From positions 1 through 64,000 of the forward strand of contig JAJECP010000039.1 in assembly GCA_022821985.1 (NCBI GenBank): a stretch of 64,000 nt of DNA, written 5' to 3'. The notes under the pieces were generated by a model, which saw only the letters and a list, made by a program, of their open reading frames with translations, did not search any database and was not told where the DNA came from. Source of the DNA: Acidimicrobiia bacterium. Its GTDB lineage: Bacteria; Actinomycetota; Acidimicrobiia; Acidimicrobiales; Poriferisodalaceae. A program made the translations under genes and the position numbers. Positions 8,363 through 16,619 of the stretch are shown here, piece by piece (positions within the stretch are counted from its first letter, which is position 1; every line of letters begins with the position of its first letter).

Positions 8363-9652
8363 GTGAGCGAGCCGCATTCGACGAACGCCGACCTGTTCGA
8401 GGCTGCTCAACGCGTGATTCCCGGGGGCGTGAATTCGCCGGTGCGGGCGTTCGGGTCGGTCGGCGGCACGCCGTACTTCGTTGCGCGAGCCGAAGGGTCG
8501 TACGTCTTCGATGTCGAAGGCCGCCGGTATGTGGACTTTGTGCAGTCGTACGGGGCGATCATCTTGGGTCACGCCCACCCGGCGGTCACCGAAGCTGTGG
8601 CGAAGGCCGCGGCCGACGGGACGTCGTACGGCGCACCCACCGAACGCGAGGTGGCACTCGCCGAGCGCATCGCCGCTGCCGCGGCAGAAGTCGACCAGGT
8701 TCGCCTGACCAGCAGCGGCACCGAAGCCACCATGACGGCCGTCCGGCTGGCGCGCGGGTTCACAGGACGACCGCAAATCGTGAAGTTCGCCGGCTGCTAC
8801 CACGGCCACGCCGACTCGCTGCTGGCCGCCGGCGGCAGCGGCGTGGCCACGCTCGGCCTGTCGGGCTCGGCTGGCGTGCCACCGAGTGCCGTGGCCGACA
8901 CGGTGGTCGCGCCCTACAACGAGGTTCCCGAACTCGATGACCAAGTGGCGGCGGTCATCGTGGAACCGGTGGCGGCGAACATGGGCGTGGTGCCACCGGC
9001 GCCTGGATTCCTGGAGGGCCTGCGTGCCGCCTGCGACGAAGCGGGCGCACTGCTGATCTTCGATGAGGTCATCACCGGCTTCCGCCTCGGCCGCGGCGGT
9101 GCGGCCGAGCGATTCGGCGTGACGCCCGACATCGCCTGCTTCGGCAAGGTCATCGGCGGCGGCCTGCCCATCGGCGCCCTCGGCGCACGCACCGAGATCA
9201 TGCAGACGCTGGCCCCGACTGGTCCCGTCTACCAGGCCGGCACGCTGTCGGGCAACCCGCTCGCCACCGCAGCGGGGCTAGCGGCGCTTGAGCAGCTCAC
9301 ACCGGCGGCCTATGCAGAGCTGGAGGCCCGTGCCGGCCAGTTCGCCAACGGCATGCGCGAGGCGCTTACTCGATCAGGCTTCGACGCCGCTGTCGTGCAG
9401 GTCGGCACGCTCGTGGGCCTGTACTGCGGCCCAGTCGCCGGGCCGGGCTGGGTCGCGGCCGACTACGACGATGCCCGCACCACCGATGAGCAGGCCTACG
9501 CCCGCCTGCATGCCGAGCTGCTCCGGCGGGGCGTGGCATTCGCGCCCGGCGCCTACGAGGCGATCTTCGTCAGCCTCGCCCACACCCCCGACATCATCGA
9601 CGAAGCCCTCGGCGCCATCGCCGACGCCGCCTCAGCCGCGGCGCAGGCCTGA
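8363..9652 (+). CDS. hemL: Glutamate-1-semialdehyde 2,1-aminomutase
   Basis: A 429-residue PLP enzyme that moves the amino group of glutamate-1-semialdehyde to give 5-aminolevulinate. It begins at GTG 8363 behind a GAGG site. Motifs are PGGVNSPVRAFGSVGG, the family's substrate-binding CYHGHAD, LIFDEVITGFR with the PLP-ring Asp, and CFGKVIGGGLPIGA with the Schiff-base lysine. With HemA it supplies the C5 path; porphobilinogen synthase (hemB), often found between hemD and hemL in actinobacteria, is not in this run. The gene converges on the minus-strand reductase with 12 bases between stops. Confidence 0.95.
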   Translation: MSEPHSTNADLFEAAQRVIPGGVNSPVRAFGSVGGTPYFVARAEGSYVFDVEGRRYVDFVQSYGAIILGHAHPAVTEAVAKAAADGTSYGAPTEREVALAERIAAAAAEVDQVRLTSSGTEATMTAVRLARGFTGRPQIVKFAGCYHGHADSLLAAGGSGVATLGLSGSAGVPPSAVADTVVAPYNEVPELDDQVAAVIVEPVAANMGVVPPAPGFLEGLRAACDEAGALLIFDEVITGFRLGRGGAAERFGVTPDIACFGKVIGGGLPIGALGARTEIMQTLAPTGPVYQAGTLSGNPLATAAGLAALEQLTPAAYAELEARAGQFANGMREALTRSGFDAAVVQVGTLVGLYCGPVAGPGWVAADYDDARTTDEQAYARLHAELLRRGVAFAPGAYEAIFVSLAHTPDIIDEALGAIADAASAAAQA

Positions 9653-9664
9653 CGCGCCCGACGC

Positions 9665-10930
9665 TCAGGTGCGGTCGCGCCAGAGCCGCGCCATCCCGGC
9701 CGCCGCCCGGTAGATGCCGCGCGGGCCGCGCGGACCGGCTCGGCTCTGCAGCAGATCTGTGGAGACGCGCATGGCCAGGTTCCCCATGCGGGGGGAACGG
9801 ATCGCAAGCTGTGTCAGCTTCCTCATCAGCCCCGGCTGGCCCAGCGCGCGGGTTGTCAGCCGACCGAGGTGGTGGTATCGCTCCCAGCGCTCGGCGAGCA
9901 CAGCCTCGTAGCGCCGCAGCTCGAGTCCGTCGTCGGCGTCGAGCGCCCGCCCGATGACCTGGGCTGCAAGCCGGCCGGTTGCCAGTGCCGGGCCGACGCC
10001 ATCGCCGTTCCAGGGATTGACACTGCCTGCTGCGTCGCCGACTACCACCCAATTCGGTCCCGAGCGCGGGCGCACCGATCCTCCCATCGGCAATCGGCCG
10101 CCTGCCGGTTCGCTGCGAGGACCGGCGGGATCGATCTCCCAATGCGCAGGGATCTGCTGGGTCCACTGTTCAAAGAGGTGCTCCAGGGATATGGCCTCGT
10201 TCCTGTAGTGATGGCTGAGCAGGCCCACTCCTACATTGGCCGTGCCATCTCCAACTGGGAATACCCAGCCATATCCCGGCAGCTGGCTCCCGGCGCGATC
10301 GGCCAACGCAAAGACCGACTCGATCCACGGTTCGGCGTGGCGCGGGGTGGGGTAGTAGGCCCGCATCGCCAGTCCCTGCGCATAGGTCCGGGTGCGCACG
10401 GCGCCGAGCGCCCGGCCGAAGTTCGAACGCGGACCGTCGGCGACCACGATGTAACGGGCGCGCGCAACCACGTCCTCGTGCAGCGCTCCGCTGCCGCCTT
10501 GAGCGATGCAGCCACGCAGGTGACCATCGGTGATCAGCGGCGCCGTGACCTCCGTGCCGATGAGCATGCGCGCCCCCGCCGACTGTGCTCGGGCGAATGT
10601 CAGTGCGTCGAGGCGCGAGCGGCGCACTACTACGCCATAGTCGGGCCATTGCTCGCCCTGGGGCCACGACACCTCGAGGCTCTGCCCGTGGGCGGTGATC
10701 CGCAGCCCGCGATGCCGGTGCCAGCGCGCAGCGCCGGGGTCACAGCCCATGTCGATGAGCTCGCCCACGGCAACCGGTGTGAGTGCGTCGCCGCAAACAC
10801 GTTCGCGCGGATGGGTCGAGCGCTCGATGAGCAGCACATCTCGTCCCGCCTGCGCGAGCCAGTACGCGGCAGCGCAACCCGCTGGCCCGCCGCCGACGAC
10901 GAGCACATCGCAATCGAGTGTCTCACTCAA
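9665..10930 (-). CDS. FAD-dependent geranylgeranyl reductase family protein (possible menaquinone reductase MenJ)
   Basis: A 421-residue flavoprotein. The N-terminal dinucleotide fold VLVVGGGPAGCAAAYWLAQAG binds FAD, followed by RERVCGDALTP, and the C-terminal FAD contact VGDAAGSVNPWNGDGVGPALATG. The family saturates double bonds in isoprenoid chains: archaeal lipids, chlorophyll phytyl chains, or in mycobacteria one bond of menaquinone (MenJ). Its place beside bc and nuo genes fits a quinone substrate; a homologue also sits next to nuoA in Streptomyces as I remember. The exact substrate cannot be read from sequence. It lies nine bases after the cytochrome c gene on the same strand, so they are probably co-transcribed. 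Confidence 0.8.
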   Translation of the reverse strand: MSETLDCDVLVVGGGPAGCAAAYWLAQAGRDVLLIERSTHPRERVCGDALTPVAVGELIDMGCDPGAARWHRHRGLRITAHGQSLEVSWPQGEQWPDYGVVVRRSRLDALTFARAQSAGARMLIGTEVTAPLITDGHLRGCIAQGGSGALHEDVVARARYIVVADGPRSNFGRALGAVRTRTYAQGLAMRAYYPTPRHAEPWIESVFALADRAGSQLPGYGWVFPVGDGTANVGVGLLSHHYRNEAISLEHLFEQWTQQIPAHWEIDPAGPRSEPAGGRLPMGGSVRPRSGPNWVVVGDAAGSVNPWNGDGVGPALATGRLAAQVIGRALDADDGLELRRYEAVLAERWERYHHLGRLTTRALGQPGLMRKLTQLAIRSPRMGNLAMRVSTDLLQSRAGPRGPRGIYRAAAGMARLWRDRT

Positions 10931-10939
10931 GGCATGGCG

Positions 10940-11719
10940 CTAGTGGCCGCCGCCACCCCCGCCACCGGACAGGGCGCCGCCGCCGAGGTGCTCCCACTCG
11001 GCATCGCGCTCGGCTGCCACTTCGTCGCTGATCGCTTCACCGCCGATCACCTCGCGTACATAGCGCGCGACCGAATAGAGCTGATGGTCGTTGAGCACAT
11101 CGCCGAATGCGGGCATGGCCGCTGCATTGTCGCTGCCGCCGGAGATGTGTGCGCCGCCTGGCCGGTTGGGATCGCCGTAGACCTGCCCGAGCCCGAGGCC
11201 TTCGGAGCCCACCGAGATCCATTCGATGAACGAGTCGTCCAGGCTCGGGAACGTCAGCAGCACTTCGCCGTTCCACAGCGGGCGCCCCACCAAGCCCCCA
11301 TCGGAACCAGCACCGTCGCCGCCGTGACAGCTCGAGCACCGCACTGCGTAGGTGGCCGCGCCCTCGTTGATGGCGGTGATCGGTTCGGGAGGCGGCTCGG
11401 TCAGCTTCACGTACACGAACGCCCACAGCGGCAGGCAGAACAGCACGGGAAGCACCCAGATCGGAATCCGATGCCGTGTCTGGGCCGCAATCACCCATGA
11501 CGGATCGGGCGGAGCCTCAGGTTCGACTTCGAGCTGTGCCGCCTCGCGCGCGGCAGCAATCATCTCGGCTTGGGTCGGCCCAGCGGCCGCAGCTGCTCCG
11601 GCTGCGGGCGCCGCTGCGCCCGCATCACCGCCGCCACCGCTGCCGTCGTCTTCGAGGACCCCCAGCGCGATGCGACGCTGTCGCGAGCGCTCCAGCAGGT
11701 ACTCGGGAACTTCGGTCAC
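10940..11719 (-). CDS. Membrane-anchored monohaem cytochrome c
   Basis: A 259-residue protein. The open frame extends to 11941, but GTG 11719 is chosen: a strong GGAGGA site lies five to six bases upstream on this strand, and the resulting N-terminus TEVPEYLLERS matches that of the cytochrome b C-terminal subunit at 13817. Order: N-terminal tag (1-20), Gly/Ala-rich linker (27-47), one membrane helix (about 84-105), then a class I cytochrome c domain with CSSCH at 128-132 and a likely axial methionine in AAAMPAFGD. A Gly/His-rich tail ends the protein. It is divergent from the bc operon and probably carries electrons from it to an oxidase. Confidence 0.82.
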   Translation of the reverse strand: MTEVPEYLLERSRQRRIALGVLEDDGSGGGGDAGAAAPAAGAAAAAGPTQAEMIAAAREAAQLEVEPEAPPDPSWVIAAQTRHRIPIWVLPVLFCLPLWAFVYVKLTEPPPEPITAINEGAATYAVRCSSCHGGDGAGSDGGLVGRPLWNGEVLLTFPSLDDSFIEWISVGSEGLGLGQVYGDPNRPGGAHISGGSDNAAAMPAFGDVLNDHQLYSVARYVREVIGGEAISDEVAAERDAEWEHLGGGALSGGGGGGGH

Positions 11720-12062
11720 GGGATCCTCCGCGGGGTCGCCCCCAGGGGTTCTGGCACAGCGGCAGTGCCAAGTTCGCAGGGCACGATACGCGCCCGAACG
11801 CACCGAGGCGCAAGTCTGCCATGCAGCCACGCCGATGGCGCAGACTGCCACACCTGATTGGGCCATCCGATAAGGCCGCCCGAATGGGTCAGCCCGAATT
11901 GTGGCGAGTGCTGGCTGTCGTGCTAGAACATCACGCGCCATGGCCGGGGCGCCGGTAATCTTTGCCCCGGTCTCGCTGCGGCTGGCGCACTCGATGCACT
12001 ATCGATTGGGCCGGTCGCAACAGTCCTGACACGCCGACGGGAGAACGCGGGAGGAACACCGA
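11720..12062. other. Divergent intergenic region between cytochrome c and bc operon
   Basis: About 340 bases without a convincing gene. It must hold the promoters for both directions, though no clear -35/-10 pair stands out. Two perfect inverted repeats are present: TGGCAC 11752-11757 with GTGCCA 11765-11770, and CCGGGGC 11944-11950 with GCCCCGG 11964-11970. A GGGAGGA ribosome site precedes the GTG at 12063. The longer open frame of the minus-strand cytochrome runs through part of this stretch but is judged non-coding. Confidence 0.5.
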
Positions 12063-12497
12063 GTGGTTGCACTCGTCACATCGATCCTCGTCACCGCGCT
12101 GATGGTCTACCTGCTCGTGTGGTACGGCAAGCGCCGGCCGACCGATCGCCCCACTACTTGGGGCGAAGCCATGCTGGGGGCCGCCTACGTCTTCATGCTG
12201 ATGCTGCTGGTCTTCGGCATCGTGCCCGACCGCTGGATCCGCCTGACCGACAACGAGTGGGGCTGGTCGGTGGAGCGCTTCCTGGTCACCGAAGGCCAGT
12301 TCATGGAGTCGCCGATCCTGTTCCCGCCGACGCGCATCGACCTCAAGAAGGTCAGCGACATCGTGGTCGTCATCGAGCACCTCATCGCGTTCATCGGATT
12401 GCCGGTGCTGGCGATGTGGTGGCAGAAGCGCGACAAGGCCCAACCCGCCGCCGAGCCGATCTCCGACTACGGCCGTCCACTGGTCAAGGGCAACTGA
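12063..12497 (+). CDS. Small membrane protein of the cytochrome bc operon, unknown
   Basis: A 144-residue protein beginning at GTG 12063 behind GGGAGGA. Two helices are clear: residues 2-20 and about 36-55 (AAYVFMLMLLVFGIVPDRW); a third hydrophobic stretch lies near 103-120 (VVVIEHLIAFIGLPVLAMWW). The short conserved-looking loop between holds RLTDNEWGWS and FPPTRIDLKK. I recognise no family. It is the first gene of the bc operon, 11 bases before the ferredoxin, so an accessory or assembly subunit of the quinol-oxidising complex is the simplest reading. Confidence 0.75.
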   Translation: MVALVTSILVTALMVYLLVWYGKRRPTDRPTTWGEAMLGAAYVFMLMLLVFGIVPDRWIRLTDNEWGWSVERFLVTEGQFMESPILFPPTRIDLKKVSDIVVVIEHLIAFIGLPVLAMWWQKRDKAQPAAEPISDYGRPLVKGN

Positions 12498-12508
12498 GGG
12501 CAAGACGA

Positions 12509-12925
12509 ATGGCTGCGAATGACGCGAACCCGCCGATGCCCAAGTTCCGGGACGACTACCTGCTGCAGCAGGTCGACGCCTCGTACCTCGATGCGGCCGT
12601 CAAGCCCAAGCAGTTCATCAACATCGACCAGTCCGAGTGCATCCAGTGCGAGGGCTGCGTCGACATCTGCCCGTGGAAGTGCATCTGGTACGTGTCCACC
12701 GAGGCGGTCGACGAGGCCGTCGGCGTGGATCTGCCGGGGCTGGATCCCACCGACAACGCCATCTTCATCATCGACGACGACGTGTGCACCCGCTGCGCAC
12801 TGTGCGTCGACCGCTGCCCGACCGGCGTGATCACGCTGGGGCGGGTCAGCAACAACCCTCCGCCGTCGGGCGACGTCCACGGCCGCACCCACACCCACGG
12901 TTACGCCTACGGGATGCGCCTGTAG
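12509..12925 (+). CDS. 2[4Fe-4S] ferredoxin
   Basis: A 138-residue iron-sulfur protein with two complete CxxCxxCxxxCP sets: Cys44/47/50/54 and Cys93/96/99/103. The spacing of the sets is stretched by an acidic insert (residues 62-90, rich in Asp and Glu), and the C-terminus is His-rich (HGRTHTHGYAYG). There is no membrane segment or signal, so it acts in the cytoplasm or bound to a membrane complex. It lies inside the bc operon, which normally has no ferredoxin. Possible partners are the bc complex itself or the complex I form that lacks NuoEFG (44596-55375); both are inference. Confidence 0.88.
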   Translation: MAANDANPPMPKFRDDYLLQQVDASYLDAAVKPKQFINIDQSECIQCEGCVDICPWKCIWYVSTEAVDEAVGVDLPGLDPTDNAIFIIDDDVCTRCALCVDRCPTGVITLGRVSNNPPPSGDVHGRTHTHGYAYGMRL

Positions 12926-12988
12926 GCCGGCGGGAATGCCCGTACTGCTGAGACTGCGAAGGACCCGGTCCACCTAGATCGAAGAGAT

Positions 12989-13789
12989 ATGGCGAACACG
13001 CTCGAGTCCCCCGATACCAAGCCGAAGCTGCCGCAGCGTCTCCAGAACGCGCAGCAGCAGGCGGCCGATTGGATGCAGGACAGCCAGTTCTGGACGTCGA
13101 TCTTCCGGCCCGGGTCGATCTTCCGCAAGGGCTATACCGACAGCCCCCGGAACCGGTCCTACGTCATCATGAACAGCGTCCTGTACCACCTTCACCCGGT
13201 GAAGGTGAAGCGGCACGCCGTAAAGGTGAGCTACACGCTGTGCCTGGGCGGTCTGAGCTTCTTCCTGTTCATCCTGCTGACGATCACGGGCATCTTCCTG
13301 ATGTTCTTCTACCGGCCGACCGACACGGCCGCGTGGGCAGACATCGAGAGCCTCCACACGCAGGTGGCGTTCGGCCTGCTCGTGCGCAACATGCACCGAT
13401 GGGCCGCGCACCTCATGGTGATCACCGTGTTCCTGCACATGGCCCGCGTCTTCTATCACGGTGCCTACAAGGCACCGCGAGAATTCAATTGGGTCGTCGG
13501 CGTCATGCTGCTGCAGCTCACGTTGCTGCTTGCCTTCACCGGCTACCTGCTGCCGTGGGATCAGCTCGCGCTGTGGGCAGTCACGGTGGGCACGAACATG
13601 ATGGGCTTTACGCCGGTATTCGGCGAACAAGTCCGGTTCGTCCTACTAGGCGGCCAACAGATCGGAGCAGAGACGTTATTGCGCTGGTACGTGCTGCACG
13701 TCTTGATGCTCCCCTTTGTCATCGTCATCTTCATGGCGATCCACTTCTGGAGAGTGAGAAAGGACGGAGGCATTTCGGGGCCGCTGTAG
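12989..13789 (+). CDS. Cytochrome b N-terminal subunit (b6-type)
   Basis: A 266-residue, four-helix haem b subunit of a quinol:cytochrome c reductase. Helix B and D histidines are visible in HRWAAHLMVITVFLHMARVF and LRWYVLHVLMLP...IHFWRV; GYLLPWDQ forms the Qo-side helix cd1, and the ending GGISGPL is b6-like. A CLGG motif (Cys85) just before the first helix matches the position of the cytochrome b6 cysteine that binds an extra haem covalently. The cytochrome b is split in two genes, as in b6f and in firmicute and deltaproteobacterial bc complexes, unlike the fused QcrB of mycobacteria. A CDS for the second half follows after 27 bases. Confidence 0.93.
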   Translation: MANTLESPDTKPKLPQRLQNAQQQAADWMQDSQFWTSIFRPGSIFRKGYTDSPRNRSYVIMNSVLYHLHPVKVKRHAVKVSYTLCLGGLSFFLFILLTITGIFLMFFYRPTDTAAWADIESLHTQVAFGLLVRNMHRWAAHLMVITVFLHMARVFYHGAYKAPREFNWVVGVMLLQLTLLLAFTGYLLPWDQLALWAVTVGTNMMGFTPVFGEQVRFVLLGGQQIGAETLLRWYVLHVLMLPFVIVIFMAIHFWRVRKDGGISGPL

Positions 13790-13816
13790 GAAGCCTGAAC
13801 GTCCCGAGCCATCAGC

Positions 13817-14584
13817 ATGACTGAGATCCCCGAACACCTCCTGCGCCGGAGCGCCGAAGCCAGGGCCCGCGCAACCGGCGCGCCCGCAGCCGGCGAGGGC
13901 GAGGCGCCGGCTGCCGCGCAGCCCGACGACGATGACGGTGTCACGATCCCTCGCTCACTGCTGGAAGCCAGCCAGCAGCCCGGCGGTGCGCCCGCGGTCG
14001 CGGGCATGGCTCCGGCGGGCGGTCCCGCGGCTGCCGGTGGGGGGGTGGCTACCGCGCTGCCGCCGCTGATGGCAGGGCCTGCAGGCAACACTCACCGGCT
14101 GCTGACGGTCGTCAAGTCGGGCTCCATCCAGGACGTCAAGGCCAGCCCGGGCGACAAGGTCCACGTCTGGCCGCACTTGCTGGCCGCCGAATTCACCGCA
14201 GCACTGTTCATCACGGCCTTCACGCTGGTCTTCTCGCTGTTCATCAATGCACCGCTGCTCGAGCTCGCCAACCACAACGAGACGCCCAACCCATCCAAGG
14301 CGCCGTGGTACTTCCTGGGCCTGCAGGAACTGCTCACGATGTTCGACCCGATGATCGCCGGCGTGACGATCCCCGGCGTCGCGCTCATACTGCTGGCCTT
14401 CGCCCCCTATGTCGACAAGAACCCGTCTCTGCGCCCCGAAGACCGCAAGTTCGCCATCTCGGTCCAGACGATCCACCTCATGTTCTGGGCAGTGCTGGTG
14501 ATCATCGGCTCGTTCTTCCGGGGGCAGGGCTTCAACTTCACCTACCCGTGGGACACCGGTCTGCACGGCATCTTCCACCTGTAG
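13817..14584 (+). CDS. Cytochrome b C-terminal subunit (subunit IV-type) with extended N-terminus
   Basis: A 255-residue protein. Residues about 130-255 are the three-helix subunit IV module: a first helix after VWPHLLAAEFTAALF, then the Qo-site segment NPSKAPWYFLGLQELL, helices with PGVALILLAFAPYVDKNP, and RKFAISVQTIHLMFW. The usual PEWY motif reads APWY, so the Qo glutamate is missing, as I recall for some other menaquinol complexes. The first 90 residues are extra: TEIPEHLLRRS at the start, an Ala/Gly-rich linker, a second related TIPRSLLEAS, and more linker. The same tag opens the cytochrome c at 11719. Confidence 0.9.
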   Translation: MTEIPEHLLRRSAEARARATGAPAAGEGEAPAAAQPDDDDGVTIPRSLLEASQQPGGAPAVAGMAPAGGPAAAGGGVATALPPLMAGPAGNTHRLLTVVKSGSIQDVKASPGDKVHVWPHLLAAEFTAALFITAFTLVFSLFINAPLLELANHNETPNPSKAPWYFLGLQELLTMFDPMIAGVTIPGVALILLAFAPYVDKNPSLRPEDRKFAISVQTIHLMFWAVLVIIGSFFRGQGFNFTYPWDTGLHGIFHL

Positions 14585-14596
14585 GAGCACGTCGGC

Positions 14597-15487
14597 ATGT
14601 CCACCGGAACGATTCTCGCGATTGCCATCCCGGTCATCGTCGTGCTGGGTGCCGTGGTCGCGTTCGTCTCCTTGCGACGCCGGGACGCCACCGGCCTGGG
14701 GTACCTGTCGCGTGAGACTCGTCGGCGGGACGAGGTGGCGGCCAGCGCCGGTGGCGACGACGATGCCGCTGGCGACGACACCGGTGCGTTCGGTGTCAGC
14801 GCGCAAGCACAAGAGCTGGAACGCTCGGTGGCCGCCGAGCGCCGCCCGTCGCCTGTCGCCACCGCGGAACCCGAGCTGCCGCAGGACTGGGCGCCGCCGC
14901 CGTCCGACGAGGTGGGGGTCACCCGTCGGCAGTTCCTGAACCGGTCCTCGGTGTTGCTGATGGCGACCGGCCTGGGCACGTTCAATGCCGCCATGCTCGC
15001 CTTCCTCTGGCCGCGCCCGACCGGCGGATTCGGCTCGAAGATCAAGATCGGCACGGTCGCATCGGTTGACGAGGCGATCTCGTCGTCCACTCCCGCCGAG
15101 AACTTCTCGTACTTCTCTGAGGCGCAGAGCTACATCCAGCCGTACCCCACCGATTCCGCGACGCTGTCCAACGCCGAGACGGTGTACGGCGGTGCGGTGC
15201 TCGAGGGCATGCGGCTGGGTTATGTCGCGCTATGGCAGGTCTGCCCGCATTTGGGCTGCAAAGTGCCGGTGTGCGGCAGCTCGCAGTGGTTCGAGTGCCC
15301 GTGCCACGGCTCGAAGTACAACCGCGTCGGCGAGAAGAAGTCCGGTCCGGCACCTCGTGGCATGGACCGCTTCCCGGTGACCATCGAGGGCGGCAGCGTC
15401 TTCGTCGACACCGGCAAGGTGTCGCAGGGACCGGCGATCGGCACCGACAGCACGGGCCAGGGCCTTGAGGGGCCGCACTGTGCCTGA
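14597..15487 (+). CDS. Rieske iron-sulfur protein of the bc complex
   Basis: A 296-residue subunit that takes electrons from quinol at the Qo site. An N-terminal helix (4-25) and a long charged linker precede a twin-arginine-like TRRQFLNRSS (109-118) and a second helix (118-138). The 2Fe-2S domain has CPHLGC at 216-221 and CPCHG at 234-238, the two cysteine-histidine pairs plus the disulfide cysteines. The extra N-terminal helix is unusual for b6f Rieske proteins but common in actinobacterial QcrA. It overlaps the next gene by eight bases. Confidence 0.92.
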   Translation: MSTGTILAIAIPVIVVLGAVVAFVSLRRRDATGLGYLSRETRRRDEVAASAGGDDDAAGDDTGAFGVSAQAQELERSVAAERRPSPVATAEPELPQDWAPPPSDEVGVTRRQFLNRSSVLLMATGLGTFNAAMLAFLWPRPTGGFGSKIKIGTVASVDEAISSSTPAENFSYFSEAQSYIQPYPTDSATLSNAETVYGGAVLEGMRLGYVALWQVCPHLGCKVPVCGSSQWFECPCHGSKYNRVGEKKSGPAPRGMDRFPVTIEGGSVFVDTGKVSQGPAIGTDSTGQGLEGPHCA

Positions 15488-16619
15488 GCTCAGCCACATG
15501 CTGGCCGTCAGCACGGAGCGTTCGATCGCGATCGTGCTGCTGGCGGTTGTCGTGGTCGGCTGGGCGATCTACGTCTTCGTCAACATTCGCCAGGCGAAGG
15601 CCGAGGCGGGCAGCGAGATCGAGCTGGCGCCCAACCGCGGCAACCTGCCCGACGACGAGGAACTCGAGGGCCGCCGGCTGGAGAAGGTGCAGGCCTTCGG
15701 CGTGCTGATGCTGCTCATCATGGCGCTCGTGCTGCCCGTCTACTGGATGCTCGAAGGCGGGCGCCGTTCAGGTGCGGAAACGTCGTTCTCCGAAGCGGCC
15801 GTGAGCCGCGGCGAGGCCGTCGCAACCGCAGCAGAGTGCTTCGACTGCCACGGTGCCGATCTCGGCGGCGCGCGTTTCGCTCCGGTAGTGCTCGACATCG
15901 GCCACCAGTTCTCCGACAAGGAGTCCTTCGTCATCAACACGACGTGGGAGGCGCCGTCTCTCGACGACGTGTTCACGCGTTTCGACACCGATGCCGAGAC
16001 GCTGGACGAGGTCAGCGAGGTGCGGCAGATCCTGGTGTATGGCCGAGGCGTGATGCCGTCGTGGGGCCTCGAGGGCGGCGGTCCGTACAACGATCAGCAG
16101 ATCGACGACCTCGTGGCATGGCTGTGGGACAACAGGATCACCGACGAGGAAGCACAGGCGCGGGCTGCGGCGCGCTACGAGACGGAGTTCGCGGCTCAGC
16201 GTGAGACGAATCCGGCGGTGACCCAGGGCGAGGTCTTGTTCGATCTCCACTGCGCCCGGTGCCACACGCCGCGCTGGCCCGGCCGCGGCGGTGCCCAGCT
16301 GCCCAACAACGGCGGAACGATCGAGGTGCTTCCCGGTCCCGATGGCGCCGGACGCTACGGACCGGCGCTCAACAGCGTGAGCCTCCGGAGGCTGTTCCCG
16401 GACATGGCAGACCACGTCTCGTTCATCTCCGATGGCGCCGCAGACAACGTGGCCTACGGTCAGTTCGCACGTCTCGGCAACTACGGCATGCCTGGCTTTG
16501 GGCGGGTGCTCAGCGAGCGTGAGATCCGCGCGATTGCCGCCTACGAGCGCAACCTTGATCCGCAGCGCCAGGCCGCGATCGGCTTCGATCTGCTGCACGA
16601 AGCGGGAGACGACGAATGA
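15480..16619 (+). CDS. Membrane-anchored dihaem cytochrome c
   Basis: A 379-residue protein from GTG 15480 (ATG 15498 is an alternative). Two membrane helices lie at about 15-35 and 72-92. The first haem site CFDCH is at 120-124 and the second CARCH at 258-262, each in a class I cytochrome c domain; candidate axial methionines are in VMPSWGLEGG and GMPGFGRVLS. It replaces cytochrome f or c1 in this bc complex and resembles in concept the dihaem QcrC of actinobacteria. It overlaps the Rieske gene by eight bases and the next gene by four. Confidence 0.9.
   Translation: MPELSHMLAVSTERSIAIVLLAVVVVGWAIYVFVNIRQAKAEAGSEIELAPNRGNLPDDEELEGRRLEKVQAFGVLMLLIMALVLPVYWMLEGGRRSGAETSFSEAAVSRGEAVATAAECFDCHGADLGGARFAPVVLDIGHQFSDKESFVINTTWEAPSLDDVFTRFDTDAETLDEVSEVRQILVYGRGVMPSWGLEGGGPYNDQQIDDLVAWLWDNRITDEEAQARAAARYETEFAAQRETNPAVTQGEVLFDLHCARCHTPRWPGRGGAQLPNNGGTIEVLPGPDGAGRYGPALNSVSLRRLFPDMADHVSFISDGAADNVAYGQFARLGNYGMPGFGRVLSEREIRAIAAYERNLDPQRQAAIGFDLLHEAGDDE

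Noticed and set aside
11720..11941. Upstream extension of the minus-strand cytochrome c gene
   Set aside because: The extra 74 residues look random, while GTG 11719 has a strong GGAGGA site and gives the N-terminal tag shared with the cytochrome b subunit.
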